Under the pieces are notes generated by a model that made no database searches, was not told the origin of the DNA, and saw only the letters and a program-made list of their open reading frames with translations. Position numbers and translations under genes: made by a program. Below, piece after piece: positions 41,911 to 52,597 of a DNA stretch of 64,000 nt. Location of the stretch: NCBI RefSeq assembly GCF_014145675.1, contig NZ_JACGZW010000008.1, positions 372,001-436,000 of the forward strand. The letters run 5' to 3'. The stretch is from Amycolatopsis dendrobii. GTDB lineage: Bacteria > Actinomycetota > Actinomycetes > Mycobacteriales > Pseudonocardiaceae. Position 1 is the stretch's first letter; the number at the start of each line of letters is the position of its first letter.

Positions 41911-42456
41911 TCACGGCAGCTTCGGCTCGACCAGCCCGGCCACGTCGTCCGCCCGCGAGCAGGCGAGGTCCGAGTCGGCGAAGTTCGCGTTGTTCACGTC
42001 GACCTGCACGCTCTGCGCGCCGCCGACGTCGAGCAGCACCGCGCAGGTGCCGCGGCGGCCGGACACCTGCACCGCCTGGTGCGAGCCGACGTCCTTCTTG
42101 GTGCGCTTGCCGTCGGAGAGGTCGAGGTTGGCCAGCCCGTTGGTTTCGTCGAGGGTGACGGTGACGCCGAAGGTCGAGGGCACTGTCCAGTCGCAGGCGC
42201 GCGCCTCGCCGATCGTCTTCGGCTTGCCCTGGCCGGTGAGCCCGGCCGACGACCGGTCCTGCGGCGAGAGCAGCGCGCACGGGTCGAGCTTGGCCAGCGA
42301 AGGAGCCGACGAGGACGGCGGCGCGGGGGCGGGCGGGCCTCCGTCGGCGGGCGCGGCGTGCGAGATGCCGGGCATCCGGCCGCAGGAAACGAGCATGGCG
42401 AGCCCGGCGAGCGGGAGAAGAAGGAGCGCGGCACGCGCCGCGGAACGGTCAGCCAC
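41911..42456 (-). CDS. DUF3558-type lipoprotein
   Basis: A 181-residue secreted lipoprotein. The signal peptide has hydrophobic core LLLLPLAGLAML and lipobox LVSC (Cys about 25), then a Pro/Ser/Ala linker and a domain starting LDPCALLSPQD with ARACDW and GTCAVLLDVG, typical of DUF3558. GTG 42456 overlaps the upstream gene by 8 bp. Such lipoproteins often accompany ESX accessory clusters in this order; function unknown. Confidence 0.85.
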   Translation of the reverse strand: MADRSAARAALLLLPLAGLAMLVSCGRMPGISHAAPADGGPPAPAPPSSSAPSLAKLDPCALLSPQDRSSAGLTGQGKPKTIGEARACDWTVPSTFGVTVTLDETNGLANLDLSDGKRTKKDVGSHQAVQVSGRRGTCAVLLDVGGAQSVQVDVNNANFADSDLACSRADDVAGLVEPKLP

Positions 42457-42814
42457 CGGTGCAGTCCACGCCTTCGGCGGCTTCGCTGTCCTGGTCGCGG
42501 TATTTCTCCAGCGCGCCGCCGATGCGTTTCTTCAGCCCGGCGATCTCTTTCCCGAACGCGGTGAGCTGGTCGACCGCCGAGCCGTCGCGGCCGAGGCCGT
42601 ACTTCGCCATGAACGCGCCGACCTCGCCGGCGTACCCGCCGCCCAGCGGCACCGACCGGCCGAGCACGGCGGCCTCGCGGACCATCTCGCCGACGACGTC
42701 CTGCAGTTCGCCCAGCTTCGAATACGTCGCGGACGCCAGTTCGGGCGTGACCGCGAACCGGCCGCCGGACAGTCCCGGGAGCCCGGCTTTCCGTTCCGCC
42801 TCGGCCTCGCTCAT
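42449..42814 (-). CDS. Small helical protein of the ESX-like cluster
   Basis: A 121-residue protein with no family name I can assign. After a short N-terminus (MSEAEAERKAGLPGL) it reads as two amphipathic helices separated by VPLGGGYAGEVGAFMAKYGLG, then a charged helix KRIGGALEKYRDQDSEAAEG. Size and a glycine turn between helices recall WXG100-like proteins, though no WxG is present. ATG 42814 has GAGGTG upstream. It opens the four-gene minus-strand cluster that ends with the EspG-like gene. Confidence 0.68.
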   Translation of the reverse strand: MSEAEAERKAGLPGLSGGRFAVTPELASATYSKLGELQDVVGEMVREAAVLGRSVPLGGGYAGEVGAFMAKYGLGRDGSAVDQLTAFGKEIAGLKKRIGGALEKYRDQDSEAAEGVDCTGG

Positions 42815-43078
42815 GCGCGGATGCACCTCTTCCGACGTCGAACCGTGGTCGGGCGACTTCGTTTCGGAGCATACGACAGTGCATACGGTCAGCGGGATCA
42901 CCTGAAAATGCCTCATAATCACCCGTAAGAAGGAGCGCCGGGGTGGCTGGGCGTCACCATGAAACGATCTCGGGGTTCCGCCGCCCAGTTCTCCCGGGTT
43001 TGACACACTGGGGAGAACGCTGGACAGGCGCGCATCCCCGCCGGTTCCCGTCCAGCTATTGCGCCACCAGGAGGTCGA

Positions 43079-44143
<1,065 letters not shown>

Positions 44144-44175
44144 GGCGCGTCCCGCTACCCGATTAGGGAATCCGC

Positions 44176-45447
44176 ATGCTGCGCGCGCTTTCCGGCCTCA
44201 CCACCCGAGGCCGCTGCCTCCTCGCCGCCGGGATCGCGGCCGCGGTGTGCTCGCTGGTGCTCAACGAACGCGACCTGCTGCGGGTCGCGGTGTTCGTCGT
44301 CGCCCTGCCGCTGCTGGTCGCCGCCTACATTTCGGCGACCCGGCTGCGGCTCGGCGCCGCGCGCTCGCTGCGCCCGGACCGGGTCGCGGCGGGTTCGGCA
44401 GGCGAGGTCGACCTGGAATTGTGGCGCAGCGGACGGCTGCCCGGCGGCGAGGTGCTGCTGGAGGACGGCGTGCCGTACGCGCTGGGCGCCCGCCCGCGGT
44501 TCGTGGTCGAAAGGCTGCCGCACGACCGGCGCGTGCTGCTGCGGTATCCGCTGCGGCCGGCCATGCGCGGGATCCAGCAGGTCGGGCCGCTGCGCGCGAC
44601 GATCACCGACCCGTTCGGGCTGTGCGAGTTCGAACGCGAGCTGATCGGCCATTCCCGGCTGGTCGTCGTGCCGCGCGCGGTGCCGCTGTGGGGTCTGCCC
44701 GGCGGCGCCGGGGCCGGGGCGGGCGACGACGGCAGCGTGCGGCTGCATTCCGGGCAGGGCGAGCCGGACGTCATCGTGCGGCATTACCGCACCGGCGACG
44801 ACATGCGGAAGGTCCACTGGCGGTCGACCGCGCGCCGCGACGAGATCATGGTCCGCATCGAGGAACGTCCTTGGCGCGGCGGCACGACAGTATTGCTGGA
44901 CCACCGCGCCGCGGCGCACCACGGCAGCGGGCCGACGGCGAGCCTGGAGTGGGCGGTCTCGTTCGCCGCTTCGGTATCGCTGCATCTGCGCCGGACCGGC
45001 CATCGCGTCCGGCTGGTGACCGAACACGGCATTTCGCTGGCCGACTCCCCCGCTGACGGCGGCGAAGGCTACGACAACCTGGTGCTCGACGCGCTGGCCG
45101 CGCTCCAGCCCGCGCACCAGCGGGACGTGACGCTCGGCCACGACCCGGCCGAGGGACAGGAACTGATCGCGATCCTGGGGACGGTGAGCGCGGAATCGGT
45201 GCACGAGCTGACCCGGTACCGGGCCCGCGGAGTCCGCAGTCTCGCCGTTCTCCTGGACACTCCGGCCTGGGCGGGATCGGCCTCGCCGGACCACCTCGCC
45301 GCGGCGACCGAGGAATCGGCGGAGCTGCTGCGCGGAGCCGGATGGGGCGTCGTGGTGGCCGGGCCGCGGACGCCGATGCCCGAGGTGTGGGGTCTGCTGT
45401 GCCGCGCGGGCACCCATCGGTCGACGGTGATCGGCGGGACGCGATGA
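44176..45447 (+). CDS. DUF58 family membrane protein
   Basis: A 423-residue protein with two N-terminal TM helices (LLAAGIAAAVCSLVL and VAVFVVALPLLVAAYIS), then a beta-rich region and the DUF58 signature RHYRTGDDMRKVHWRSTARRDEIMVRIEE near residue 205. A VWA-like domain follows. It lies 32 bp downstream of moxR and upstream of tgpA. The role is unknown, presumably an envelope or secreted-protein maturation complex with MoxR. Confidence 0.9.
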   Translation: MLRALSGLTTRGRCLLAAGIAAAVCSLVLNERDLLRVAVFVVALPLLVAAYISATRLRLGAARSLRPDRVAAGSAGEVDLELWRSGRLPGGEVLLEDGVPYALGARPRFVVERLPHDRRVLLRYPLRPAMRGIQQVGPLRATITDPFGLCEFERELIGHSRLVVVPRAVPLWGLPGGAGAGAGDDGSVRLHSGQGEPDVIVRHYRTGDDMRKVHWRSTARRDEIMVRIEERPWRGGTTVLLDHRAAAHHGSGPTASLEWAVSFAASVSLHLRRTGHRVRLVTEHGISLADSPADGGEGYDNLVLDALAALQPAHQRDVTLGHDPAEGQELIAILGTVSAESVHELTRYRARGVRSLAVLLDTPAWAGSASPDHLAAATEESAELLRGAGWGVVVAGPRTPMPEVWGLLCRAGTHRSTVIGGTR

Positions 45448-45462
45448 ACCTGAAGAAGACCG

Positions 45463-45510
45463 TCGTGCGCGGCGATGCCGGTGCTGACCGGTGTTGCCGC
45501 TCACGAGCAC
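45463..45510. repeat. GTGAGTGG-family palindrome, copy 5
   Basis: CGTGCGCGGCGATGCCGGTG and its mirrored CCGGTGTTGCCGCTCACG arm lie between the DUF58 stop and the transglutaminase start, inside an operon, and would form a hairpin just upstream of the latter's ribosome binding site. Confidence 0.65.
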
Positions 45511-45523
45511 GCAGGGGGATCCG

Positions 45524-48082
45524 ATGACCACCACCGCTCCCCGCCCGTCCGGCGCGCCGCCGATCCCGCACACCCCGACCCCGCAGCCGACCGATCCCCC
45601 GCCCGCGTGGCGGAGCAGCGTCCTGCCGCCGATCGCTGCCGGCCTCGCGACGCTGTGCGCGGCCACGTCGCTGACCAGCGTCGTCTCCGGCTGGGCCTGG
45701 TTCGGGTACCTCTTCGTGGCCGTCGTGCTGGTCGCGGGCACCGGGCTGGCGCTGCGGTCGCTGCGCGCGCCGACCGTCGTCGCCGGGTTCGGGCAGTTGC
45801 TGGTGCTGCTGTTCCTCATCACCGGGGCGTTCACGACGCAGGGCGTGCTCACGATTTTCCCCGGGCCCACCGCGTTCGGCGAACTGCGGGCCACGCTCAC
45901 CGCGGCGGCCGACCAGATCCGGATCGGCCTCCCGCCGGTCGACAGCACGCAGCCGATCCTGTGCCTGGTGACGATCGCGGTCGGCCTGGTCGCGGTGCTG
46001 GTCGACACGCTCGCCGTCGCCGCGGCAGCGCCGGCGGCGACCGGGCTCGTGCTGCTCTGCGTATACGCCGTGCCCGCGGCGCTGTCGGACGAACTGATGC
46101 CGTGGTGGACGTTCGTGCTCGGCGCGGGCGCCTTCGCGTGCCTGCTCGCGCTCGACGGCAGCCACCGGCATCGCCGCTGGCGCAACCGCGACGCACCCGG
46201 CTCCGGCGGCACGCTGCGGCTGATGCAGGCCCCGGTGGCCGTGGTCAGTTCGGCGATCGTGCTCGGCCTGCTGGGCGGCGGGATCACGATGGTCGGGACC
46301 GTCGGCAAGATCCCATTCGGCTCCGGGCCGGGCGGCGACGGCGACGGGACCGGCGGCTTCGGCATCGCGCCGTTCACGCAGTTGCGCGGCCTGCTCGACC
46401 AGGGCCAGAACACCGAACTGTTCCAGGTTCGCGGCCTCGGCCCGGACCGGCGGCTGATGCGCGCGTTCACCCTGGACACCTACACCCCGAACAAGGGCTG
46501 GGGCCTGCGCGCCGGCGGCCAGGCGCAAACCGGCGTGCTCGCGAACAGCACGCTGCCCGCCGCGCCCGGCGACGACGGCACCGGGGTGTCGCGGCAGATC
46601 CAGATCCAGCCGACGCGCTGGGTCGACAACTGGCTGCCGGTCTACGGCGCCCCGCGCGCGCTCCGGGGCGTACCGCCGCAGTGGCTGTACGACCGGGTCA
46701 GCGGCTCGGTGTTCACCACGACGAGCGAACCCGCCCCGGCCTACGTGGAAACCGCTTCGCTCAAGGAGCCGACCGCCGCCGAATTGCGCGACGCCGCCCC
46801 GAAATCCGACGAGGTCCCCGCGCTGTACACGCGGATCGGCCAGGTCGACCGGCGCGTCACGGCGCTGACCGAACAGCTCACCGCGGGCAAGACGAACAAC
46901 TTCGACCGGGCGACCGCGCTGTGGCAGTACTTCAGCGCGCAGAACGGTTTCGTGTACGACACGAAGACCGCGGACGCCACCGACGCCGACGCGCTCGCCG
47001 ACTTCATCCTCAAGGGGAAACGGGGCTACTGCGAGCAATACGCGTCGGCGATGGCGGTGATGCTGCGGGTCGCGCACATCCCCGCGCGCGTCGCGATCGG
47101 CTTCACCCCCGGCGTTTCCAAGGGCGACTACCAGTCGATCAGCTCGCAGGACGCGCACGCGTGGGTCGAGGCGTACTTCGGCGACAAGGGCTGGGTCAGC
47201 TTCGACCCGACCCCGCTCGCCGACGGGCGGGGCATCGTCCCGCCGTATCTCCAGCAGAACACCCAAAACCCGCAACAGCCCAACGCGACCGACGACCTCC
47301 CGACGGCCCCGCGCTCCGCTTCGCCGTCGACAGGTGCGTCGACCGACAAGGCCCACGACCAGGCCGCCCCCGCCGCCCCGGCCGATTCCGCCCCCAACGA
47401 CAGCTGGCTGACCTGGCTGGCTCTCGCCTTGGCTGTCCTGGGCGCCGCCGCCGTTGCCGCGTCGTACTTCCTGCGCCGCCGCCCCCGTCCCGGCCTGACC
47501 CCGTCCGGAGTCCCGCCGGGTGCCACACCGGACGGGAACGTGCTGGTCAGAAACCCAGTCACCGCCCCGACCCCGGTGCACCTGGCCGCCTTGTGGCTGC
47601 CCTTGGCCGGAGCCGTCCTGCTGGTCGCCGCTCTCGGCCTGCTGGCCGGGACCGTGTCGTGGTGGTTCGCCGGGGCGGTGGTCCTGATCCTCGCCGCGAC
47701 CGGCGGCCCTGCCGCGGTCCGGGATCTGACGCGCCGCCGTCACCTCCAGACGATCGCGACGCACTCCTCCGGTGCCGCCGACGCGGCTTGGCGCGAGCTG
47801 AAGGCGGAGTGCGCGGACCGGGATCTGCCCATCTCCGACAGCGACACGGTCCGCGTCGCCGGCGGGAAGATCGCCGAACGCCACCGCTTGGACGACTCGG
47901 GCCGGGAGGCTTTGCGCACCGTGCTGGGCGCGGTGGAACGCAGCTGGTACAGCGACGAGGCGGCCCCGGATCCGACGCTGGAGCCCGCTTTCGGGCAGCT
48001 GAGGGAGAGCCTGCGCCGGACCGCTCCGTTGTCGATGAGGGGCCGGTTGTTCCCCCGATCGGTCCTCCGCCGACGGCGGTGA
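45524..48082 (+). CDS. TgpA-type transmembrane transglutaminase-like protein
   Basis: An 852-residue membrane protein. About six N-terminal TM helices (40-260), a periplasmic transglutaminase-like domain and a C-terminal TM region with a DUF4129-like tail. The catalytic triad is intact: C503 in RGYCEQYASAMAVMLR, H545 in DAHAWVEAYF and D561 in WVSFDPTP. ATG 45524 follows AGGGGG. Usually encoded with moxR and DUF58 as here. Substrate unknown; cross-linking or cleavage of envelope proteins is plausible. Confidence 0.92.
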   Translation: MTTTAPRPSGAPPIPHTPTPQPTDPPPAWRSSVLPPIAAGLATLCAATSLTSVVSGWAWFGYLFVAVVLVAGTGLALRSLRAPTVVAGFGQLLVLLFLITGAFTTQGVLTIFPGPTAFGELRATLTAAADQIRIGLPPVDSTQPILCLVTIAVGLVAVLVDTLAVAAAAPAATGLVLLCVYAVPAALSDELMPWWTFVLGAGAFACLLALDGSHRHRRWRNRDAPGSGGTLRLMQAPVAVVSSAIVLGLLGGGITMVGTVGKIPFGSGPGGDGDGTGGFGIAPFTQLRGLLDQGQNTELFQVRGLGPDRRLMRAFTLDTYTPNKGWGLRAGGQAQTGVLANSTLPAAPGDDGTGVSRQIQIQPTRWVDNWLPVYGAPRALRGVPPQWLYDRVSGSVFTTTSEPAPAYVETASLKEPTAAELRDAAPKSDEVPALYTRIGQVDRRVTALTEQLTAGKTNNFDRATALWQYFSAQNGFVYDTKTADATDADALADFILKGKRGYCEQYASAMAVMLRVAHIPARVAIGFTPGVSKGDYQSISSQDAHAWVEAYFGDKGWVSFDPTPLADGRGIVPPYLQQNTQNPQQPNATDDLPTAPRSASPSTGASTDKAHDQAAPAAPADSAPNDSWLTWLALALAVLGAAAVAASYFLRRRPRPGLTPSGVPPGATPDGNVLVRNPVTAPTPVHLAALWLPLAGAVLLVAALGLLAGTVSWWFAGAVVLILAATGGPAAVRDLTRRRHLQTIATHSSGAADAAWRELKAECADRDLPISDSDTVRVAGGKIAERHRLDDSGREALRTVLGAVERSWYSDEAAPDPTLEPAFGQLRESLRRTAPLSMRGRLFPRSVLRRRR

Positions 48083-48108
48083 GCTTCGCGCCTTGGCTGC
48101 GATTTGCC

Positions 48109-48136
48109 GCGCCGCCAAGCCTTGTCTTGGCGGCCG
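48109..48136 (+). terminator. Terminator after the transglutaminase gene
   Basis: GCCGCCAAG (48111-48119) and CTTGGCGGC (48126-48134) form a perfect stem with a 6-nt loop about 30 bp past the stop codon. Confidence 0.7.
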
Positions 48137-48846
48137 GCGCAGTGAGGCGGGCGAAACGACCCGGATGCGTTCCCCGACGGGGGACGGCCCCTCGGGCGGG
48201 AAGTCGTCGCGGCGACTCGCGTGGCCCACGCCGCGGCAAACCCGGCGGCCTGCTTGTTCGTCCCAGTCCCGGAAACCGCAGCGACGCGCGCCAAAGTGTG
48301 CGCGACGGCACCGCCCAGCGCGAGCGCGTTCAACTGACGGCTCGACAGACGCGCGGCGACCGCGCTTACCGCGATCACGATCGACGGAACCGTCAGCGGA
48401 GCCCGCCGCAAAACCCGGCAGCCAGCCCGCCCGAGACCCCGGAAGCCGCCGCAACACGCGGGATCCGCCGCGAACCCGAGCGGCTTGCCGTCCCGGCTCA
48501 GACCCGAATCGGCGCAGTCACTGCCACACGAGCGGGGCCCGCCCGGGTGCGGTTCTCCACGCGGAATCCGCGCGGCCCGCCGGCCCTGACCCGCCTCGGC
48601 GAATCCGCTGTGCCCCGGCGTGGCCGCACCACGTCGCCCGATCCGGTGCCGTGTCCAGATCCGTCCGCCGGGTGGGACCGCATTGCCCGGAGCGCGACCA
48701 GCGTCCCGACCAGGCGTACGCGAGTCAGGTCTGCCGTCGAGCGTGCCGAGGGCCGGAACCTGTGTCCCGCTAAGCGGTGCAGCCGGTGCCCGCGCACGAG
48801 AATCCGCGCTCCGCCCCGAGGGGAGAAGCGCGGATTCGCCGTCGTG
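48137..48846. other. Gap without a convincing gene
   Basis: About 700 bp of Arg/Pro/Ala-coding GC-rich sequence in every frame, with no conserved domain, no good start/ribosome-binding-site pair and no strong hairpin. It may be decayed coding sequence. Confidence 0.5.
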
Positions 48847-49251
48847 CTATTGGCCTTCGAAGCGCTGGCGGAAACGTTCCTCCATGCGCTGCGTGAAGGA
48901 GCTCTTGCGGCCGGATTGCTTCCCCCCGCCGCCTCCGTCGTCATGGCTGTTCTTGCCGCCGCTGTCGCTGTGGCGCAGCGACGTCACGGCCATCATGACC
49001 CCGAAGAACATCACGAGGAACCCGAGCACGCTGACCACCGGCACGTCGGCGACCCGCAACACCGGGATCACCACACCGAGCACCAGCAGCGCAACGCCCA
49101 CCACGAACAGGGCGATCCCCTGGATGCGCCGACGGCGCGCGGGTCGGCGCAACCGGGTGCCGCGCACCGTGGATGCGAACTTGGGGTCCTCGGCATAGAG
49201 CTCGCGCTCGATCTGGTCGAGCAGCCGCTGCTCATGCTCGGAGAGTGGCAT
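48847..49251 (-). CDS. DUF3040 family membrane protein
   Basis: A 134-residue protein with the DUF3040 N-terminus MPLSEHEQRLLDQIERELYAEDPKFAS. Two TM helices follow (GIALFVVGVALLVLGVVIP and VVSVLGFLVMFFGVMMAV), then a Gly/Asp/Lys-rich tail that ends FTQRMEERFRQRFEGQ. ATG 49251 follows GGAGGAGGAAAG. The family is actinobacterial and of unknown function; it commonly lies near mraZ and dcw genes. Confidence 0.9.
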   Translation of the reverse strand: MPLSEHEQRLLDQIERELYAEDPKFASTVRGTRLRRPARRRRIQGIALFVVGVALLVLGVVIPVLRVADVPVVSVLGFLVMFFGVMMAVTSLRHSDSGGKNSHDDGGGGGKQSGRKSSFTQRMEERFRQRFEGQ

Positions 49252-50398
49252 CTTTCCTCCTCCGGCACAGCTGTCGCGGGCGCCGGGCCGCGCAACGTCC
49301 TGGACCCAACAGCCAACCCCAGGCGGGGTGGCACTGTCCAGGATACGAGCCCCGCGCTCGTCCGACTACCCGATCCCCGATCCGGAAATGATCGAATCGG
49401 GGGAAATCCCGCACAATGCGGGTTGACAGTGCGTCACCGCGACGGAAGTCACCCCCATCGGCGCAGCCCAGGCCGTCGCGCCGCCCCGTCGGCCTCCCCC
49501 GCGCGGGGTCCCTCGTCACGGAGAGAAACCGTCTTCGCGCCGACCACCCGCCCTGCCGACGCCCCGGTCCGCCCGATCTTCCGCCGATCGATACCGTCCG
49601 CCATTCATTCACCCGGCCGTCTCCGAGATCGGCAATTCCCCACCGCCCGAACAGCCCGGGTCCTGCTGACTCAGCGCTACCGGCGGACCCCTGTTCCGGG
49701 CGTCGCTCAACCGCCTCGCAACCGGACGCCGACTCTCCGCCAAGCGGTCATCTCGGCGAGGTGCCCACGAACCAGCCGGGAAGGACAAACCCGGCCGAAA
49801 GGCGGCTCAGGCGGCAGCGGCCGACCAGACGGACCGACTTCCCCCGGACGCGTACCGGCATGGTCCGCCGCCGAGCAGTCGCGGAGACCGTCGGGGACAC
49901 CCCGTCGGCCAGGCGCAGAATCCGATCCGGATCCCGCCGCCCGACGCTGGGCCCGTCCCGGCGCGTCGCACCGGTCCGGCACGAGGGACGTTGGCTTCGC
50001 CAGCGACGCGAAGACTTCCCGGCGCGCAATCAGCTCCGGGCCCGGTGCCCGGTCTTGCCCTTGCCCCCACGCCAGGCGGCGCGAGGCCGGACCCCACTTC
50101 GCGGGGCGGGGCGAGACCGGACCCACCTCGCCGGGCGGCGCGAGACCGGACCCACCTCGCCGGGCGGCGCGAGACCGGACCCACCTCGCCGGGCGGCGCG
50201 AGACCGGACCCACCTCGCCGGACCTTCTTCGCGGGGGCGGGGTCTCGGGAAGGCGAGGACGGGTTCGATCGAGGCGTCGCGCGGAGAACGTGTCCAGGTT
50301 CCGCAGCGTCACTCCAGAGGGCGAAGGTTTCGCGCGGGAAGCGGCGCGCGGCACCCCTGCCGAGCGACTCAGCGGGCCTCAGCCCTTATGCCACACCG
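49252..50398. other. Long intergenic region with a minisatellite
   Basis: About 1.15 kb with no supported gene. The left end holds the DUF3040 promoter region. The right part holds a 29-bp tandem repeat (50075-50219). The remaining sequence shows Arg/Pro-rich frames only. Confidence 0.6.
50075..50219. repeat. 29-bp tandem repeat, five copies
   Basis: The unit begins GGGCGGCGCGAGACCGGACC and ends CACCTCGCC. Units at 50133-50161, 50162-50190 and 50191-50219 are identical; 50104-50132 differs slightly and 50075-50103 is more diverged. There are no spacers. Because 29 is not a multiple of three, the array cannot encode a repeated peptide in one frame. Confidence 0.92.
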
Positions 50399-51646
50399 TC
50401 ACTCCTCCCGAGGAGAGAGCAACGAAGCAGGCCGGATAGCCGCCGATCCGAACTTCAGCCTCGCCACGTCCGCGGCCACCTCCGCGTCCCGCCAGCGAGG
50501 CTCGTCGTTCGCGAACGACAACTGCTCTCCCCCGTCGCCGGTGTCCAGGCCTTCCACTCGCACCCCGATCAACCGGACCGCTCCCGTCGGCGCGTGCTCG
50601 GTCAGCAGCTCTACTGCCGTGCGGTGGATGTCGCGGGCCACGTCGGTCGCCGAGAGCACCGTGCGCGCCCGGGTGATCGTGCGGAAATCGGCGAACCGCA
50701 CCTTGATCGACACCGTCCTCCCGCGCAGCGCGCGCGACCGGAGCGTCGCCCCGACCCGTTCGGACAGGCGCAGCAGTTCCACACTCAGCTCGCCGCGGTT
50801 CAGGACGTCGACGTCGAAGGTGTGTTCCGCCCCGATCGACTTCTCCGCCGACTCCGGTTCCACCGCCCGGTCGTCGTGGCCGTTCGCCAAGGCCCACAGG
50901 TGGTCCCCGGCCGCGCGGCCGACCGCGCGCCGCAGCCGGGCGGGCGGGGTGGCGGCGATGTCCGCGATCGTGTGCCAGCCGTGTTGCCGCAGCTGTTCCT
51001 CGGTCCGCTTTCCGACGCCCCACAACGCCGACACCGGCAGGGGGTGCAGGAACTCCAGCGTCTCGGCCGCGGGGACGATCACCATCCCGTCCGGTTTGGC
51101 CATCCCCGAGGCCAGTTTCGCCACGAATTTGACCTTCGCGACCCCGACCGAGCACGTGATCCCGTGCTCGGCCTCCACCCGCTCCCGGATCCGCGCCCCC
51201 AGCGCGCCCGGAGTGGTCCCCAGCCGCCGCAGTGCGCCTCCTACGTCAAGGAACGCCTCGTCCAGGCTCAGCGGCTCCACCAGCGGCGTCAGCTGCCGGA
51301 AAATCCCCATGACGCCGCGCGACACCTCTCCGTACAGCCCGGGCGTCGGCTGGATGCAGACGAGCTGGGGGCAGAGCCGTTTGGCCGTGGCGAACGGCAT
51401 GGCCGAGCGCACGCCGAAGCGCCGCGCCGGATAGCTCGCGGCGGCGACGACCGAGCGTGGGCCGCCGCCGGACACGACGACCGGCTGGTTCGCCAGCTCC
51501 GGCCGCGTGCGCAGTTCGCACGACACGAAGAAGGCGTCCATGTCCACGTGAAGAATCGAGCACCCGGTGTCGTCCGGCAGCTCGGTCGCGCCCGTGGTGA
51601 CGCGGTAGCGGGCCATCCCGCTCGGCAGTTCGGTGTTTCTCCCCAC
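50399..51646 (-). CDS. dinB: DNA polymerase IV (Y-family)
   Basis: A 415-residue translesion polymerase. Catalytic segments ILHVDMDAFFVSCE (about 30-43) and EPLSLDEAFLDVG; YPARRFGVRSAMPF; helix-hairpin-helix VSALWGVGKRTEEQL; little-finger domain SIGAEHTFDVDV. QLSF near residue 387 is the beta-clamp-binding motif. The start is GTG 51646; the ATG at 51616 (MARYRVTTG) is an alternative, since GGAGG lies very close to the GTG. Confidence 0.95.
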   Translation of the reverse strand: MGRNTELPSGMARYRVTTGATELPDDTGCSILHVDMDAFFVSCELRTRPELANQPVVVSGGGPRSVVAAASYPARRFGVRSAMPFATAKRLCPQLVCIQPTPGLYGEVSRGVMGIFRQLTPLVEPLSLDEAFLDVGGALRRLGTTPGALGARIRERVEAEHGITCSVGVAKVKFVAKLASGMAKPDGMVIVPAAETLEFLHPLPVSALWGVGKRTEEQLRQHGWHTIADIAATPPARLRRAVGRAAGDHLWALANGHDDRAVEPESAEKSIGAEHTFDVDVLNRGELSVELLRLSERVGATLRSRALRGRTVSIKVRFADFRTITRARTVLSATDVARDIHRTAVELLTEHAPTGAVRLIGVRVEGLDTGDGGEQLSFANDEPRWRDAEVAADVARLKFGSAAIRPASLLSPREE

Positions 51647-51759
51647 GCCTCCGGACGCTACCTGCCGCCACCGACAATTCCCGGCGCACGAGCCCCGGCG
51701 GCCACGCTTACGGGTGGCGCGGATCCTCGCCAGGACGGTTGCCGAGGCAGAAGAGCGGG

Positions 51760-52485
51760 TTAGCCTCGCCGGGCGATCGCGTGCAGCCGGCCCGCGACGT
51801 CGCGCAGCGCGGGCACCGCCGACGCGCTCAGCTCGAACTCGGCCAGCTCGTCCTCGCGGACCCCGCCCGGCACGACATCCGAGATCACCCGGTCACCCTG
51901 CAGAAGCGTGACCTCCAGGCCGGCCGCCACGAGCGAATCGGTCAGCCCGGCGCTGTCGTACCGGCGCAGCACGGTGTCCCCCGCGACGATGCCGTCCGGG
52001 CCTTCCATCAGCTGCTGAGCCTCGGAGATCCGCCCGGCCAGCGCGCGATGCAGCACGGCCGCGGTGCGGTTGGCCACCAGCACCGACACGGCCCCGCCCG
52101 GCGAAACGGCCGCCGCGAGCGCGTCGAGCACGGCGCGCGGGTCGTCCACGACCTCCAGCAGGCCGTGCGCCAGCACCAGGTCCGCCGATCCGGCCTCCAC
52201 GTGCGCGCCGAGTGCGTCGGAGTCGTCCGCGATCACCGTGATCCGGCCGGAGACGCCCTCCTCTTCGGCGCGGCGGCGCAGCGTCGCGAGCGCGTTCGGG
52301 TTCGGTTCGACCACGGTGACCAGGCATCCGGCCGAGGCGAACGGCACCGCCCAGCCGCCGCTCCCGCCGCCGACGTCGACGACGACCGGCTGCTCCACGC
52401 CGCGGGCGCGGGCGGCCCGCAGTTCGGCCTCGAGCGCCCGGCGAACAGCGCCCGAACCCCGGGCGGCCACGGTGTCGGTCTTCAT
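51760..52485 (-). CDS. SAM-dependent methyltransferase
   Basis: A 241-residue class I methyltransferase. SAM motif I VVVDVGGGSGGWAVPFA near residue 35, acidic strand-end TVVEPNPNALATLRRRA, motif with DLVLAHGLLEVVDDP. Most like small-molecule or tRNA-type methyltransferases of the Methyltransf_11 group; substrate not evident. ATG 52485. It is divergent from the ParA gene across 112 bp. Confidence 0.85.
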   Translation of the reverse strand: MKTDTVAARGSGAVRRALEAELRAARARGVEQPVVVDVGGGSGGWAVPFASAGCLVTVVEPNPNALATLRRRAEEEGVSGRITVIADDSDALGAHVEAGSADLVLAHGLLEVVDDPRAVLDALAAAVSPGGAVSVLVANRTAAVLHRALAGRISEAQQLMEGPDGIVAGDTVLRRYDSAGLTDSLVAAGLEVTLLQGDRVISDVVPGGVREDELAEFELSASAVPALRDVAGRLHAIARRG

Positions 52486-52597
52486 GGCCGACAGGGTAAT
52501 GGCCGCCGGTCACTTGCCGTGACCCGCGTGGGCGCCGCAGCGGCGTTCGCCACCTTCCGGGCTACCGCCCCGGCGCGCGGCCCGTAGGCTGTGTCGA

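Noticed and set aside
47740..48411. 223-codon minus-strand frame past the transglutaminase gene
   Set aside because: It runs deep into the transglutaminase coding region, has no ribosome binding site and no recognisable domain.
50075..50219. Short regular repeats that could suggest a CRISPR array
   Set aside because: The 29-bp units are directly abutting with no spacers and no cas genes are nearby; it is a minisatellite.
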